Of a DNA stretch of 64,000 nt, positions 23,261 to 34,491 are shown one piece after another (position 1 is the first letter of the stretch; each line of letters starts with the position of its first letter). The notes under the pieces are model-generated. The model saw only the letters and a list, made by a program, of their open reading frames with translations. It did no database searches and was not told where the DNA came from. The translations under genes were made by a program, and so were the position numbers. Source of the stretch: Zygnema circumcarinatum (taxonomy: Eukaryota; Streptophyta; Zygnematophyceae; Zygnematales; Zygnemataceae). The stretch covers positions 1,570,210 through 1,634,209 of the forward strand of contig CM074815.1 in assembly GCA_037447605.1 (NCBI GenBank). Reading direction: 5' to 3'.

Positions 23261-26201
23261 ATGGCGGCGGAAAGGCCTGGCAGAAGAGGCCGGGCGCGGC
23301 AGGAAGAGGACGAAGGTGGTGAGGAGGTCTCTTTGTCGCCCGCTGAGCTGGTAATTCTGCACGTTGTCGTCTATGGATAACAGGAGAGGAGGAGGAAGAG
23401 GTAGTGGGTGCTATTGTGCGCGTTCCTCAATTCCCAGATGAAAGCGATGGTTGTTACATTTACTGCTTGATTTTTTTTGCTTATCGACTCTACCCGAGAG
23501 TCTTAGCGGGAGAAAAAGTTCCCCTTCCTATAGCGCTTGGTCATGCAGCAGGCACTAAAGCAGAACAGTGCGAGATACAGGTGAATTTGAGCGTGAATTT
23601 TCTCCTCTATTGAATCGTTTAGTTCGAATTTTGGGAACATTGAACAACCTTTTATACCTTTTTAGTCTTTGTTTTGGAGTATGTTTGTTCTGCAGTCACA
23701 GAAGTATGTCGAGGAGGCAGCACGGATTGGAGGCCAGTTCGTTGTCCGCTCTTGCACGGAAGAGGTGAGCGGTACAAGTACTCCCATATGCAAAGGATTG
23801 CAAGACGTTAGCCTGCAAAGATTTATTTTTCTATGTGCTGCCTCGCATACTTCATTCTGCTTACAAACTCTCAGATAACATACTTTCTCTTGGACTGCTG
23901 CAGAAGGTCTCTTAAATTTTGAGCTCTACAATAATTTACTTGCTTGAATCGGATCTCTCTTGCATTGCAGAGGAATTGCCTGCGGCGTTCGTGTAATGAG
24001 CGTGAAAGCTTCTTTCTCATGGCTACATGCAATGCAGAAATTGATGACTTAATCTGCCTGCGTAAATGCTACCCATAACGTGTAGGAAGCGGACAAAATG
24101 ACTGGAGAAATCATGCGTTATATGATTTTCAAAAATTACAAGGACTTTGGAGTACCTGTCAAGCGGGAAGAGCTCGTGGACGAGGTGAACAAGACGTACA
24201 AAAACCGCCGAGGTTTTGCCGGTTACATCATTGCAAATGCACAAGCAAATTTTCCCTCTCTGTTTGGGCTGGAGATGAAAGAGATTCAGAGGCAACGACT
24301 CTCAAAAACTGGTTCGAGTGCAACACAAGGTGAGCTTTTCGAAGCTGTTCCCTGATTTTCGTTCAGTGGCTACCACAAAGGAGCTGCATTGACATTACAA
24401 CTGCCTGTCGACGTTGCCCCTCGGTTGCTTTCCTCGTGCATGACTACTGAAAAATCTAACAAAGGTGGTTTCGGTTCGGTATTGGATTGCCTATTGGATG
24501 CCTGTCCTGTAACTTGAGGGGCTGATGGTCACTTTCCTTTGAGCGCACAGTCCTAGAGAAGCATAGCCGTTTTCTAGTTGCAAGGGAAAAAAAAACGAGC
24601 AGGTTTGGAGACCGGCATTAAACATTGCTTCTGCGTAGCTTGCCAGATGCGAAAATTATCTGCAAGCCGCAAAGTTATATCCAGTTTTTGCCAGCACTGT
24701 TAATATGGCCATAAATTGAAGCTATACCCTTGTATGATTAGCAATGCCTTGGTGACTACCGCAGGTTTTCTTTTTCGATTCTTGGGGATAAAGCTCAAAT
24801 TAGCAGGACTTGACAGATTCACAATCCTCGACTTGTGCAGGTGACTCGTCAGCGTCAAGGTCCTCATCTTATGTTCTGAGGAGCATGCTGCCGTCAGAAG
24901 TTCGCAAGAAGTTTGTCGAGACTTCTGAGTCTTCTGCCATCAAAGCCTTGGGTCTGATTGTGGTCAACCTCATCAGTATTCAAGGAGACAGAATGGAAGA
25001 AAGTGAGCTATCTTTGCATAATCTCCTCCTTATCACTTATCAACTATGACCTTTGTAGAAGTCATAAAGTACGGTTTTAGAAGCCCATACCTGCTAGTAG
25101 GGATGGAGTGTTCTCCCTTGTGTCATGCATTTTCCAGGTTTGGAGGTTTAGACCTGTTAGGCAAGGTCTGTCAATTTGATCATGTGCCAAGGAGTTCATC
25201 TTCTTTCAAAGAAGGTTAAAGTTCTACTTGCCATTAGGCAAGAGAAAATGCATGTCCCATCATCTTTATTCTCTGAGAACTAGGGAGGATCAGCGGACTG
25301 TCATGTGAATCCGTGCACCAAATAGGCACTTGCAGTGTCGTCAGATGGACGAATTCCTGAAGCAATCTACTGTGTCTCATTTTGAAGGTCTGGCGGACTG
25401 AATTATTAGGACCTGTAGACACTTAATTGGAGGCGCTCACATCATTTGTAAACCCGATCGCTATCAGTCTTTTGCGTTTGTGACCTGCAAGACAAATGAA
25501 TGGCTGATGGATATTTGATTCAGGTAAACAGGACCTTCACAGTCTCCTTTCTTTCTGTCTGGCCTCCATGTTGCTGCAGGTTTGCTTTGGAAACTCCTGG
25601 CTGAGCTTGGAATCGATGAGAAGCAGGAAAATCACCCTACCTTTGGCAATGTGGGACAAGCCATTCAAACATTGATTAAACAGAGGTGAGCTCTGTTTTG
25701 AATAGTTGTAGTTGCCACGAGTTTGGTGATGCTTGAGCTGCCTGCCATTACAAGCGAAGTGATTCTGTTGCTGGATGGTCTTGAAGGAGCGGAGCATTCT
25801 GACCCGGAAAGGTGAAGGGGCGTGTCCTTGAAGGCTGACAGGCTGCCCGTTTGATATCCACGGGTCCTAAATTTCCCCGGCAATGTTTTTTTGGATGGGA
25901 GGCAGGTGTATCCAAGTGGAGAAGGTCTCAAACGCCGACGGAAATGAACTGTTTTATCATGTGGCAGAAAACGCCATTGACGAACTGAGTGAAAGGAAGT
26001 TGCAGACGTTTCAGAGGAAGGTAAGCTTAGTCTCTTTTGTCTGTTGCTTGAGGGAGTGGCTCACGTTTTATTTTCTCCTCTCGTTTTGCGTCTCTCTCTC
26101 CCACGATTCTGCTTACAAACTCTTCAACGTTTCAGTTGTTAGAAATAAAGCTACCCTAACATTTTGCTATGCATCTATTTTATGCGCAGGTGTTGGAATA
26201 G
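23261..26201 (+). CDS. NSE3: NSE3, MAGE-domain subunit of the SMC5/6 complex
   Basis: Part of the NSE1-NSE3-NSE4 module of SMC5/6 in DNA repair. Exons: 23261-23318, 23384-23449, 23552-23580, 23702-23764, 24086-24329, 24841-25002, 25580-25685, 25906-26020, 26190-26201. Phases close to 284 aa. The MAGE core starts at MTGEIMRYMIFKNYKDFG and continues VKREELVDEVNKTYK, FPSLFGLEMKEIQR, SSYVLRSMLPSEVRKKF, GLIVVNLISIQGDRMEE, SLLWKLLAELGIDEKQ, FGNVGQAIQTLIKQR and NELFYHVAENAIDE, colinear with the Arabidopsis protein. The ATG at 23261 has a strong context (GCCATGGCG); the open frame reaches further up without another ATG. The first three exons (acidic, poorly conserved) are the least certain: exon 2 uses a weak GTTGTT donor, chosen because it keeps the phase. 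The last exon is only four codons (VLE and stop). Confidence 0.88.
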
Positions 26202-26303
26202 TACCACCACTTCTGAACTGATTTTGAAATTGCGCTTTGAAGCCAGGCTCTATCTCTCACATGGCGTGGAGAAACTGAGTCGCTTGTTCAATGATGCAGA
26301 AAC

Positions 26304-26325
26304 AATAAACAGAAGAACGAAATAA
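26304..26325 (+). terminator. Candidate NSE3 polyadenylation signals
   Basis: Two AATAAA hexamers about 100 and 120 bases downstream of the NSE3 stop codon, a usual distance. The motif is short and no cleavage site can be shown from sequence alone. Confidence 0.4.
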
Positions 26326-26980
26326 ACTGCAACAAGGTCCTACTTTTTTGCTGCTTGTACAAATGCAAGTTGCTGTCATATATTTGTCGTCTAGTTTTCA
26401 GGCCAGAGGTTTCTCCTTCAGCAATTCGTAATATCGTAGATAAGGAAGGTCAGAATAAAGGTTCAGGCAAGGCAGGAAATGGTTGCAGTTGGTTGCCTTG
26501 TTCAACCACTTTGGATTTGCCACTGGTTTCAGCATGTAATTTTACCTACAGGTCTTCCAAAGAAGTTTAGTGGACCTCCGTAAAGGACTGCGCCGGGAGA
26601 CTGTCTACTTGTCTAGAGCTTTTGATATCAGAATCCCAAGTAGGGAATTCTCCAGTGGCAGTTTCAGCCTCAAAATTTCAGTTTTTGTTTTGATGGTCTC
26701 AGCTGTACGTTCGTTTCCCCAATTTGGAAAATTTATATACAATTATGATTCAATGCATTTTCGAAGGCATAGATTGCCAAATCCTGGCCATCATGTAATG
26801 AAGGATGCCGACCAGTAAAGAGCTTTCAAGTGTCAGGTGGAGACCTCAAAGGCCAAAGCAATGCCCCATCACTGCTGTCCTTTCTCATGGCACAATCGAG
26901 AATTGAGCAAATAGCTGATCGGTTTGTACTTACAAATCGTGCTGATAGCCATAGGTGACAGACAACACAAAAAGGACGAG

Positions 26981-26986
26981 TTTATT
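26981..26986 (-). terminator. Candidate RanGAP polyadenylation signal
   Basis: TTTATT on the plus strand is AATAAA for the minus-strand RanGAP gene, about 270 bases beyond its stop codon. Confidence 0.35.
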
Positions 26987-27254
26987 ATACAGTCTCAAAA
27001 AATGAATTTCAAACATTCCGGACTGTTCTGAACTCTCCCCTTTTGCCCCTCCCTCCCTCCTTCCCTATTCCCTCTCCTAGTTCTATCCAATCGCACATTG
27101 CAATGGTAACCATGTTTGTCCCTTTGACCTTTCTGGTTTCTGTTTCTGGTTTTGATCAAAAGATCAATTAATCGAGCACTCGTGTCAAAATCGATAACTA
27201 CAAACTGAACACCTTTTAGGCGCCCCCCCGCTCAATGTTCTATGTCGTCATGCA

Positions 27255-30200
27255 TCAAATGCTTAATTTTAACTCGTTGATCTCGATCTCTACCTCCTCC
27301 AACTCTGCTTTCTCTTCCTCATCCTCTTCTTCCTCCTCCTCTTCTTCATCATCCTCATCTGGCACTCCTTCCTCATCGTTTTCATCGAGGGAGTCCAACA
27401 CGTGTACTCCCACTGAACCCTTCTCCAGAGTTGATTTCAACATGTCGATGCCGTCGGATGAGATATAGTTTCCATTCAAATTCAGAAGCTTGAAAGCTGG
27501 CAAGTCTGCCACTGCGGATGCCGCTGCAACTGCTCCAACTTTTGTGATTTGATTCACATTCAGATGCAGCTCTTCCAATTTCCTGCGCACAGTCGACATC
27601 GACCATTACAGCCAAACTCATAACATTTGACATAACAAATGGACGAAAGAAAAGTGCAACAAAAGTGCAGATGCGCTTTTTTAAAGCATCTTTGAGGCAA
27701 AGACAATACCTGTGATGAGAGGTGATGCCTTTGCACACCAGTACGGCTCCTCGGTCCTTCAATTCGTTTTCACCAAGGTCGACCTTCCGCAGATCAACCT
27801 TGGATTCTACAAGGGAGCCCAAGGCACTAGCCGCCCTTGCAGTGATTCCATTGCCGCTAAGCTCCAGAACCTGAAATAGCAATGGGAAAGTAGCCACGAA
27901 AATATCCCAATGATAAATCTTAGAAGAACTGGTTTGCAACAAGAACCCACATCAACCTTTTGCATCCATGTCAAACGCATGGCATCCAAATTTAGCAACA
28001 GCCATCGTAAGGACAAGGTTGAACTTGCGGCCATGTCTCAAGCCTCTCATTAAGAATATAGTTTATACATTTGACATGGCATCTGAACTCACCTCGAGAT
28101 TTGCTGCACTGTGTTGAAGAGCCTTCGCCAATGCGATGGCGCCCTTGTCGCCAACACCTGAAGATCAATTCCGTTCAAAGCAATAACAAGAAATAAAATT
28201 AGAACATGTTTTCAATTGAGGACCACAAACCCTAGGGGTGGAGTTGCACACCATTTGAAAGCTGCCAGGGAATCAGCAATCCATCTAAAAGTTGGTCCTT
28301 CAAAAAAAACAGCCATCTAAAAGTTGATCCTTCAAAAAAAACAGCAATGTAAGGAGGAAGGTACAAATATTTCACTAGTTACAAGAAAACATGCAGATCG
28401 AGCTTCAAGCTAACCTGTCTCTGAAAGATATAGTTCTCGCAAGCTGCTGTGACACTGCAGTGTCCTTGCAAGAGCTTCGGCAGTTTCTTCAATGAACATA
28501 TTGTCTCGTAAATCCAACGATTTCAAATTGTTGCCTGCAACAGGAAACGACGCAAGCATCAAGGAATATGTTTCAAGGATGCCTCCTCTTTAACCACAAG
28601 CATCATTCTTTGGGCAAGTGTATAATTGATTTAGTATTGAGAACAACACCATTACAAAGAAAAGAAACAAGTCAAGTTTACCTGCCATCAAGGCTTCTGC
28701 AAGGGCCACACCACCCTCAGACCCCACCCTTGTGGACGAAAATCGAAAACTTTCCAATTTCCCCGACTTCGCCACAATCTTTGTAAGTGCCTTTGCGCCG
28801 GCATCTCCTGCAATTCATGCAATAGCAACAAATTAAATTGAGATTAGCCTTACAATATTCTTGGCAACAAAAAGCGTACACAATTCTATTATCATCCATG
28901 TACACAAATTGCTAAGATACTGAAATTGACCTGCCATATATTGCGCGACATCATCAACGACCGTTCAGACCAACCTTCTTGCTTCCGAACTACTCCATTC
29001 CTGTATGTTTTTTTGCCAATTGTATTGCAAAAAATCAGCTACCAATCAAGCCATACCGCTGTACAAGAAGATTTTTTGAACATATACGCTGACGCAAGTG
29101 ACCATTGCACCTCTCATTATAGGAAAGCTTACCGCTCATGTTGTTGTGAAAGTGAAACAACCGAAGATCAGGCATCTCAGGCATTAGTTCAACTATCGCT
29201 TTAGCAGCAAATTCAGAGATTCCATTATTACAAAATGATAGTTGTTGAAGCGCTGTCTGCACATCAGTACACAAACAAAAGCTTTAGTACCAAAACCAAT
29301 AACAAAGCTAACAGTTCAAATTTGTACTCTCTAACAGGACATCCCTGCAAATTCTTTCAAAAAAGAGATTGCTTTCTGTATTTTGAAATTTCTTATTTCT
29401 CAATCAGCACATGTCAAGATGTTCCATGTGAGTTTTATTCAGATTCAGAATTCAGATTTCACTGGTGACACCAATGAGATGCACGCCATTCAGAAAAGGA
29501 AGAAAACTATTCTTTTGCATCTTTCATCGGGGTACTAGCAAGATAAATTGTAGTTAACATCATCTTTGTCATTGATTTCTCAGATTCCTAAGTTCTACCG
29601 AAGCAATCCAAATGAAACTCATGAAACATCTTGACATGTGCTAATTGAGAAGTAAAAAGTTTCAAAATACAAAAAACAATCTCTTTCTTCAAAGGATTTC
29701 CAAGGATGCCCCATTTGAAAGTACAAATTTGAAATGCTAACCCCAATTCAAAATTTCATAGTTCTACTCGGGTCAATCTTCGACCAAACAACCCCAAGTC
29801 TAAGCCATTTGTGTACCGCACCTGTCCTTTCAAAGCATCCGCGCACGCTCGAATGCCCTTTTCTCCAAAAGCATTATCGGAAAGGTCCAACGCCAACAGC
29901 TTGGTGCCCTTTAGGGCCTTACTTATCACAGCCAAGACAGTTAGTGCATCGGTCTCCTGCCCATCCCCATACATCACAAGTAGAGATGTCACAAACCTCT
30001 CTTCATCAAGTAACTCCGCATGCATATGAAAACAACACCAGCATTCACAACTTGAGTTGTTTTACAAAAATCTTGACAAACTTTACATACATACAATCAA
30101 CAAAGTGCTAGTTGGAACTGCGTAAGACGACATATAAGATTTGTGGCATTGAAAATGGCACCAACAAGCCATAATCAATTTTACCAAACTCATGGGAAGA

Positions 30201-31178
30201 CAACACACCTTCTGTCCAGCCATAATGTCGCTCAAATCTGCCTCAATCAAAGACCCTTTCACATTTTCTAGCGCCTTCGCCGCCACACTTGCAGCTTCCA
30301 GCCCAAAGCTTTTCGAACTAAAGCGGACCTGTCTCACTCACACCCAACACATACGAAGCGCTCCAAAACATAAGCGCCTTCTTCAAGCTTCATAGCAAGT
30401 CGGAACATTATCTACCAAACAACGTGTAAGCATTCAAATAGCCAAAAGAAATGCATTGGCCATCAGCTATATACCTTGGTGATAGGCGAGGTAAAAAGAC
30501 GTTGCAAAAGCTCCTCTGCACGCTTCTCGGTCAGAAATTCACGTGCTCCAATGGACAGATCCACCTGCTTGCATACCGAAATCTTCTCGTAAGAGAGAGT
30601 TCCATGAACAAAACCAATGGTAAAGGCTTAACCCCTATGCTCCTAGCATCATTGTCGAAACTAACAAACAATGAATTCAGGTGACTCACAATTAGATTAT
30701 CTTCTTCCATCTTCGTGTCTTCAACTGGTCGTAGCTTTGAGAGAATCCTGCTGCTGGCAGAGCCTGCATATATTTTGATTAAATCTGCTGGCTTCAAGGT
30801 CTCATCCTTTGATTTTTCGTCCGCCGCCAGAAATGCAGCCTGCTCAATCTCCTCAGCGTACGTGGAAGCAATTGTGCTGTCGATTCGTTGTACCTGCAGC
30901 ATAAAAGATGCCTGAAACATGTTTAAAAAGCATCGAAACATGTTTAAAAAGCATCGAAACTAAGTTACATCCAAAATCAGCAATTCCTTCAGAGTCAGCA
31001 TCCTGTGCAGCTGGTGCGAGGTCTGAAAGAGCACTTAGTGATGCGGGCACACCTTCTCGCTAAAGAATGTCAGTGCAGCCAAATTGGCACTTATCCTCTC
31101 CACAGTACGGGCGCGAATGCGCTGCTCCAAAGGCCAATAGTCATAGGCAGACACGGCTACCTCCGCGTTCTCCGCCAT
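27255..31178 (-). CDS. RANGAP1: Ran GTPase-activating protein with N-terminal WPP-like domain
   Basis: Stimulates GTP hydrolysis by Ran on the cytosolic side of the nuclear pore. Exons on the minus strand: 31053-31178, 30690-30893, 30475-30564, 30209-30328, 29822-29956, 29133-29256, 28682-28807, 28415-28534, 28093-28157, 27710-27870, 27255-27582. Phases close to 532 aa; Arabidopsis RanGAP1 is 535. Residues 1-110 align with the plant WPP domain (nuclear-envelope targeting), but the motif reads YWPLEQR, with Leu in place of the second Pro. Leucine-rich repeats follow: RFSSKSFGLEAA, LDLSDNAFGEKG, LSFCNNGISEFAAKA (its Asn aligns with the catalytic Asn of plant RanGAP), FHFHNNMSGDAG, RFSSTRVGSEGGVALAEAL, LDLRDNMF, LSGNGITARAASAL, LGENELKDRG and LNLNGNYISSDG. 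The protein ends in an acidic Asp/Glu tail, as in other RanGAPs. It is divergent from the ankyrin gene. Confidence 0.95.
28281..28344. repeat. Two tandem copies of a 32-bp unit in a RanGAP intron
   Basis: The unit starting CCATCTAAAAGTTG and ending with an A run plus CAG occurs twice in direct tandem with one difference. It lies in the intron between 28158 and 28414. Confidence 0.88.
29311..29736. repeat. Large imperfect inverted repeat (foldback) in RanGAP intron 5
   Basis: The arms, about 29311-29441 and 29604-29736, are imperfect reverse complements over roughly 130 bases each. Anchors are TCAAATTTGTAC against GTACAAATTTGA, AGAGATTG against CAATCTCT, GTATTTTGAAA against TTTCAAAATAC and CAGCACATGTCAAGATGTT against AACATCTTGACATGTGCTA. 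The spacer is about 160 bases. No open frame for a transposase is present; it resembles a foldback or MITE insertion. Confidence 0.85.
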
Positions 31179-31474
31179 GGCTGCCCTGAGCACCTCTGCT
31201 GCTATGCACTCCCCGCTGCTATGCACACCCCGCTGCTATGCACACCCCGCTGCTTAATTGGCCAAGACACTACCCTTCCCTAAAAAGCGCCCTCCAGCTA
31301 AAATTTGAACTCACGCGAAACGTATCGTCAGTGCTGTACTAATTCTGATCGGAATTTCAAGTAAAATTAGCTAAGAATGAATACATACCTTTGTTGCGTC
31401 AAGCGGCTGCGCGGCTTGGAGGGGTATTGGAGGGTTGGAGACACCGAGCAAGCTTTGCAGCTCCTGCAGGAGCC
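31179..31474. promoter_or_regulatory. Bidirectional promoter region between RanGAP and ankyrin gene
   Basis: Only 296 bases separate the two divergent start codons, so both promoters and 5' leaders must share this interval. It contains about three copies of a 17-base unit, CCCGCTGCTATGCACAC, at roughly 31196-31255 beside the RanGAP start. The assignment rests on geometry; no known element was recognised. Confidence 0.6.
31196..31255. repeat. 17-bp tandem repeat, about 3 copies
   Basis: CGCTGCTATGCAC followed by a C-rich spacer repeats three times with period 17, and a fourth partial CGCTGCT closes the array. It sits directly upstream of the RanGAP start codon. Confidence 0.88.
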
Positions 31475-33135
31475 ATGGCCATGGAGCTCCATCAGGCAGC
31501 AAGAGCCGGAGACATGGCTGCCGCTCGGCAGATGCTTGCAGAGCCCGGGCTCGATGTGAATTCTCGCGATACACATAACAGGACACCGTATCTTTTTCCA
31601 CTCCCCTCGTTTCCTCTCTTATGCTCTTTTCTCCATACTCTGTGCGTGTCCTTTGTCTGAAGGTTCATTTTTTCTTACTGCTTTAAACATGATAAAATTT
31701 CCTTTCGAAGGATAAATAGATTAAAACGTCTAGAAAATTTGAATGTTTTACGTTTGTCTGACCTGCTCGGCCGTTGTTATCTTCTATTTTGGTTGTTGCG
31801 GCAAGCGTAGCCCTTCCACAGGTCTTCGCCTTTTGTCTCGTTTTCGTTCCTTTCTGTGTTTTCAAAACGCATGTATACGATTTATCGTGTATTCTATCTG
31901 TTGACTGACTTCGAGTAACCAGGATCTCCTTATGTAGTGAACTAGAATGATTTTCCGGTAGATTCCAGCTCAGGGGTTTGGCCTTGCATTATTGTCGGTT
32001 GTCACCTTTGTGTTCAAAGGTTATTTATGGAGACAAGGAAATCTAGTCATTTGGCTTGTTGGAATATAGAAAAGAAGCTTGTCTATGCTTTAGTATATAT
32101 GCCAAAGAGCTTATCCGCCATCGTGAAATTCTCGGTAACTAGACTCATCAAATCAGAGTCTAAACAGAACTTGCAAGTTTTTGATGCGATATCCTCTCTG
32201 CATATTGTGTGGTCTTGACGCAACTATTCCTGGACTTACTGGACGAATGTGCTAAAGGCCCTGAAGTGTACTCTCTGAAGCAGTTTATGCTCTCCTTGAT
32301 TATCAACAGACTTCATCTGGCAGCGTGGGCTGGGCAAACGGAAATGGTTCAGCTTCTTTGTGAACATAATGCAGCAGTTGGTGCTACTGCTGTCGATGAC
32401 ATGTCAGCTTTGCACTTTGCATGTCAGAAAGGGCATACGGAGACTGTTCGCACATTGCTGGCGGCAGGCGCTAAAGCGAACAGCAATACCAAGAAGGGTT
32501 TCAGTCCTTTACATTATGCTGTTCAAGGAAGACATTTGCCCATTATTAGACTAATAGCAAGAAGAAGCCCACAACTACTCAATTTGCCCAACAAGAAGGG
32601 TCAGACACCGAAGGATCTGGCAAACAGTGACGAAGTGCAAATTTTGTTGAAGGAGTTAGAGAGGGAAGCCGGTGAAAAGGAGAAGAAAAAATCTGGAAAA
32701 GTGAAGAAGCCAGAAGTAGAGAGAGCTAGCGATGTTGCGCCATCTGTCAGAGATTCAGTGGATGGACGAATCCCATCTAGAGCAGATGATAGAAACGACA
32801 GTTGTGATAGACCAGAGAGGAGTGCTGAGCTTGATAGGAGATTGGGAGAAAATCCACAGAAAGGAGATACGGATGGAGGGGCCGCAGTTACACGTACTGA
32901 CAATGTTGAACACTTTAGTGAAGCCACGCATCCATCAGATGATCCGGCAGCTTTAGCGGGTGAAAAGGAGCATAGAATTGTGAGTGGCAATGGGGCAAGC
33001 GAAAGTAAGGTTCACGGGGAGGTAAGGCCGGGCCCATCTCTGGAGGCGGATAGGCAACGGAAAAAGGCGAAGGTGGCTCTGAGTCATCTTGGCTTCAGCG
33101 ATAATGGAGAAGATGACCATGAAGAAGCGAGTTAG
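31475..33135 (+). CDS. Ankyrin-repeat protein with charged C-terminal region
   Basis: Two exons, 31475-31587 and 32310-33135, join in phase (HNRT|PLHLAAWAG) to give 312 aa. The start ATG lies in GCCATGGCC. Four ankyrin repeats occupy about residues 4-155: ELHQAARAGDMAAARQML, PLHLAAWAGQTEMVQLLCEH, ALHFACQKGHTETVRTLLAA, PLHYAVQGRHLPIIRLI, then KKGQTPKDLA. A Lys-rich stretch (EKEKKKSGKVKKPE) and a long disordered acidic region follow. The tail contains RKKAKVALSHLGF before an acidic end, possibly a binding motif or nuclear signal. Ankyrin repeats bind protein partners; I do not recognise a specific orthologue and assign no pathway. Confidence 0.85.
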
Positions 33136-34491
33136 TCGTACAGTTAGCTGATCAACGTAGTCAACAATCCAATAATTTGAGTCCTTTCAAGCGAGTGCGG
33201 CAACAGCGGAAAGTGGCATTGTGCTCTGTGCTTGGTGCTTGCGTGTGTACGTTTTTTTGCGCCTATGCAGCTGAGCTCCGCTCTGAGCTCTGAGCTCTGC
33301 AGCTGAGCTCTGTTTTCCGTAGAAATCCCAAGGAGCAATTTTGAGCCGTTTCAATTAGTGATAAAACTGAAGCTGAAGCTTTTTTTCAGAAACAGTTCGT
33401 GTGTTTATCAGCAGGGGCCGACGCATCTCTTAGTGATGCCTGTGTCTTTTGTCCTTTTGAAGAGAGGAGAGGAAGTGCATTAGGGTTTTTGTGAGCTTGT
33501 GTCTGACTGCTGTCCTACTGCTGAGAATGTTCAAGAGAGTCAGTTCAGCTGTTCCCTGTCACGATCATGGCCAGGTTGCAAGCATGCCTAGGCAAGAAGC
33601 GCAACTGAGCGGCTCAACTGAGCGTTGTCTTCCCGCGCTTTGTGCACCTTCACTGACTAAACAATATTGTAAAACTTCAACTTCGTGGCTGACTTCCACA
33701 TACGTTGGTTCTTCATTTTTACCTTTTCTATGTACATTTGATGCTGTCGCCATCATGAGATCACAACCTTTCACAGGTCGGACCATTAGACCAACCATTC
33801 GACTGGTTGCCAACCATTGGCGGCGGATCACAACAACCATTCGAATGGTTCGAAACCAGTGGATGCCAATTGCCAATTGCCATCCAATGGTTGTCCAATG
33901 GTTGTCCAATGGTTGCCGATCCAATGTGCACCGACCTGTGCAATCTTTCAGCTGCTTTTAGTCAAACATTCAAGCTCCATGCAGGAAAAAGTGCGTTTTC
34001 TTAAGACCTTTACAGAATGAAGGGTGAATTGGCATTGCTCTCGGTATGGCTACGCCTTCAAGTGTACATCGACAAAGACTAAATGTAAACCCAATGTGAA
34101 CCGCTCACAGAATTTTCCTTTTCTCACAGAAGACCCACTCTTTTTCTTCTTCTTTTTCTTTAAAACGAAAGAAAGGCTGTGAGTGGCACTCTCCTTCCAG
34201 ATACCCAACAACACAAAGCCCCAAAAGCAGTTAGACGCACCATAACTTACCCATGTGGACCCACCCACCCTACTACAAAGGCAGGGTGCACATGCCCACA
34301 CAGTTCAACCGTCACGTTCCACGGAGCGTTCCCCACATAGAACCCGACGCCAAACGCGACAGCGTAGCGTAGCAGGGCACGCTGCTTCCCGCACGTGCGG
34401 CGGCGTGCGGCAGGGCAGGAGGCGCCGGAGGTGGGCGCCATGGACGGGCGGCCCCTCGCCCGCAGAGCAGAGCGCGCGCCCTCCCTCGCCC
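33136..34491. other. Spacer between ankyrin gene and DHODH, with a MITE-like element
   Basis: Contains repeated GAGCTC words (33270-33310), a segment shared with 40992-41029 (33729-33762), the AACCATT element at 33771-33941 and a GC-rich stretch from about 34255 that is probably the DHODH promoter and 5' leader. No additional gene was found. Confidence 0.6.
33771..33941. mobile_element. MITE-like element with 10-bp terminal inverted repeats and AACCATT core
   Basis: CACAGGTCGG at 33772-33781 is exactly inverted as CCGACCTGTG at 33931-33940. The interior is made of AACCATT, its complement AATGGTT, and spacers such as GGTTGCCAACCATTGG and CCAATGGTTGTCC. It is non-coding and about 170 bp. No target-site duplication was confidently identified. 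Confidence 0.6.

Larger units (their letters stand above)
26202..27254. other. Convergent spacer between NSE3 and RanGAP
   Basis: The 3' ends of NSE3 (+) and RanGAP (-) meet here. I see AATAAA at 26304 and 26320 on the plus strand and its complement TTTATT at 26981 for the minus-strand gene. The remainder is AT-rich with no supported coding exon. Confidence 0.65.
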
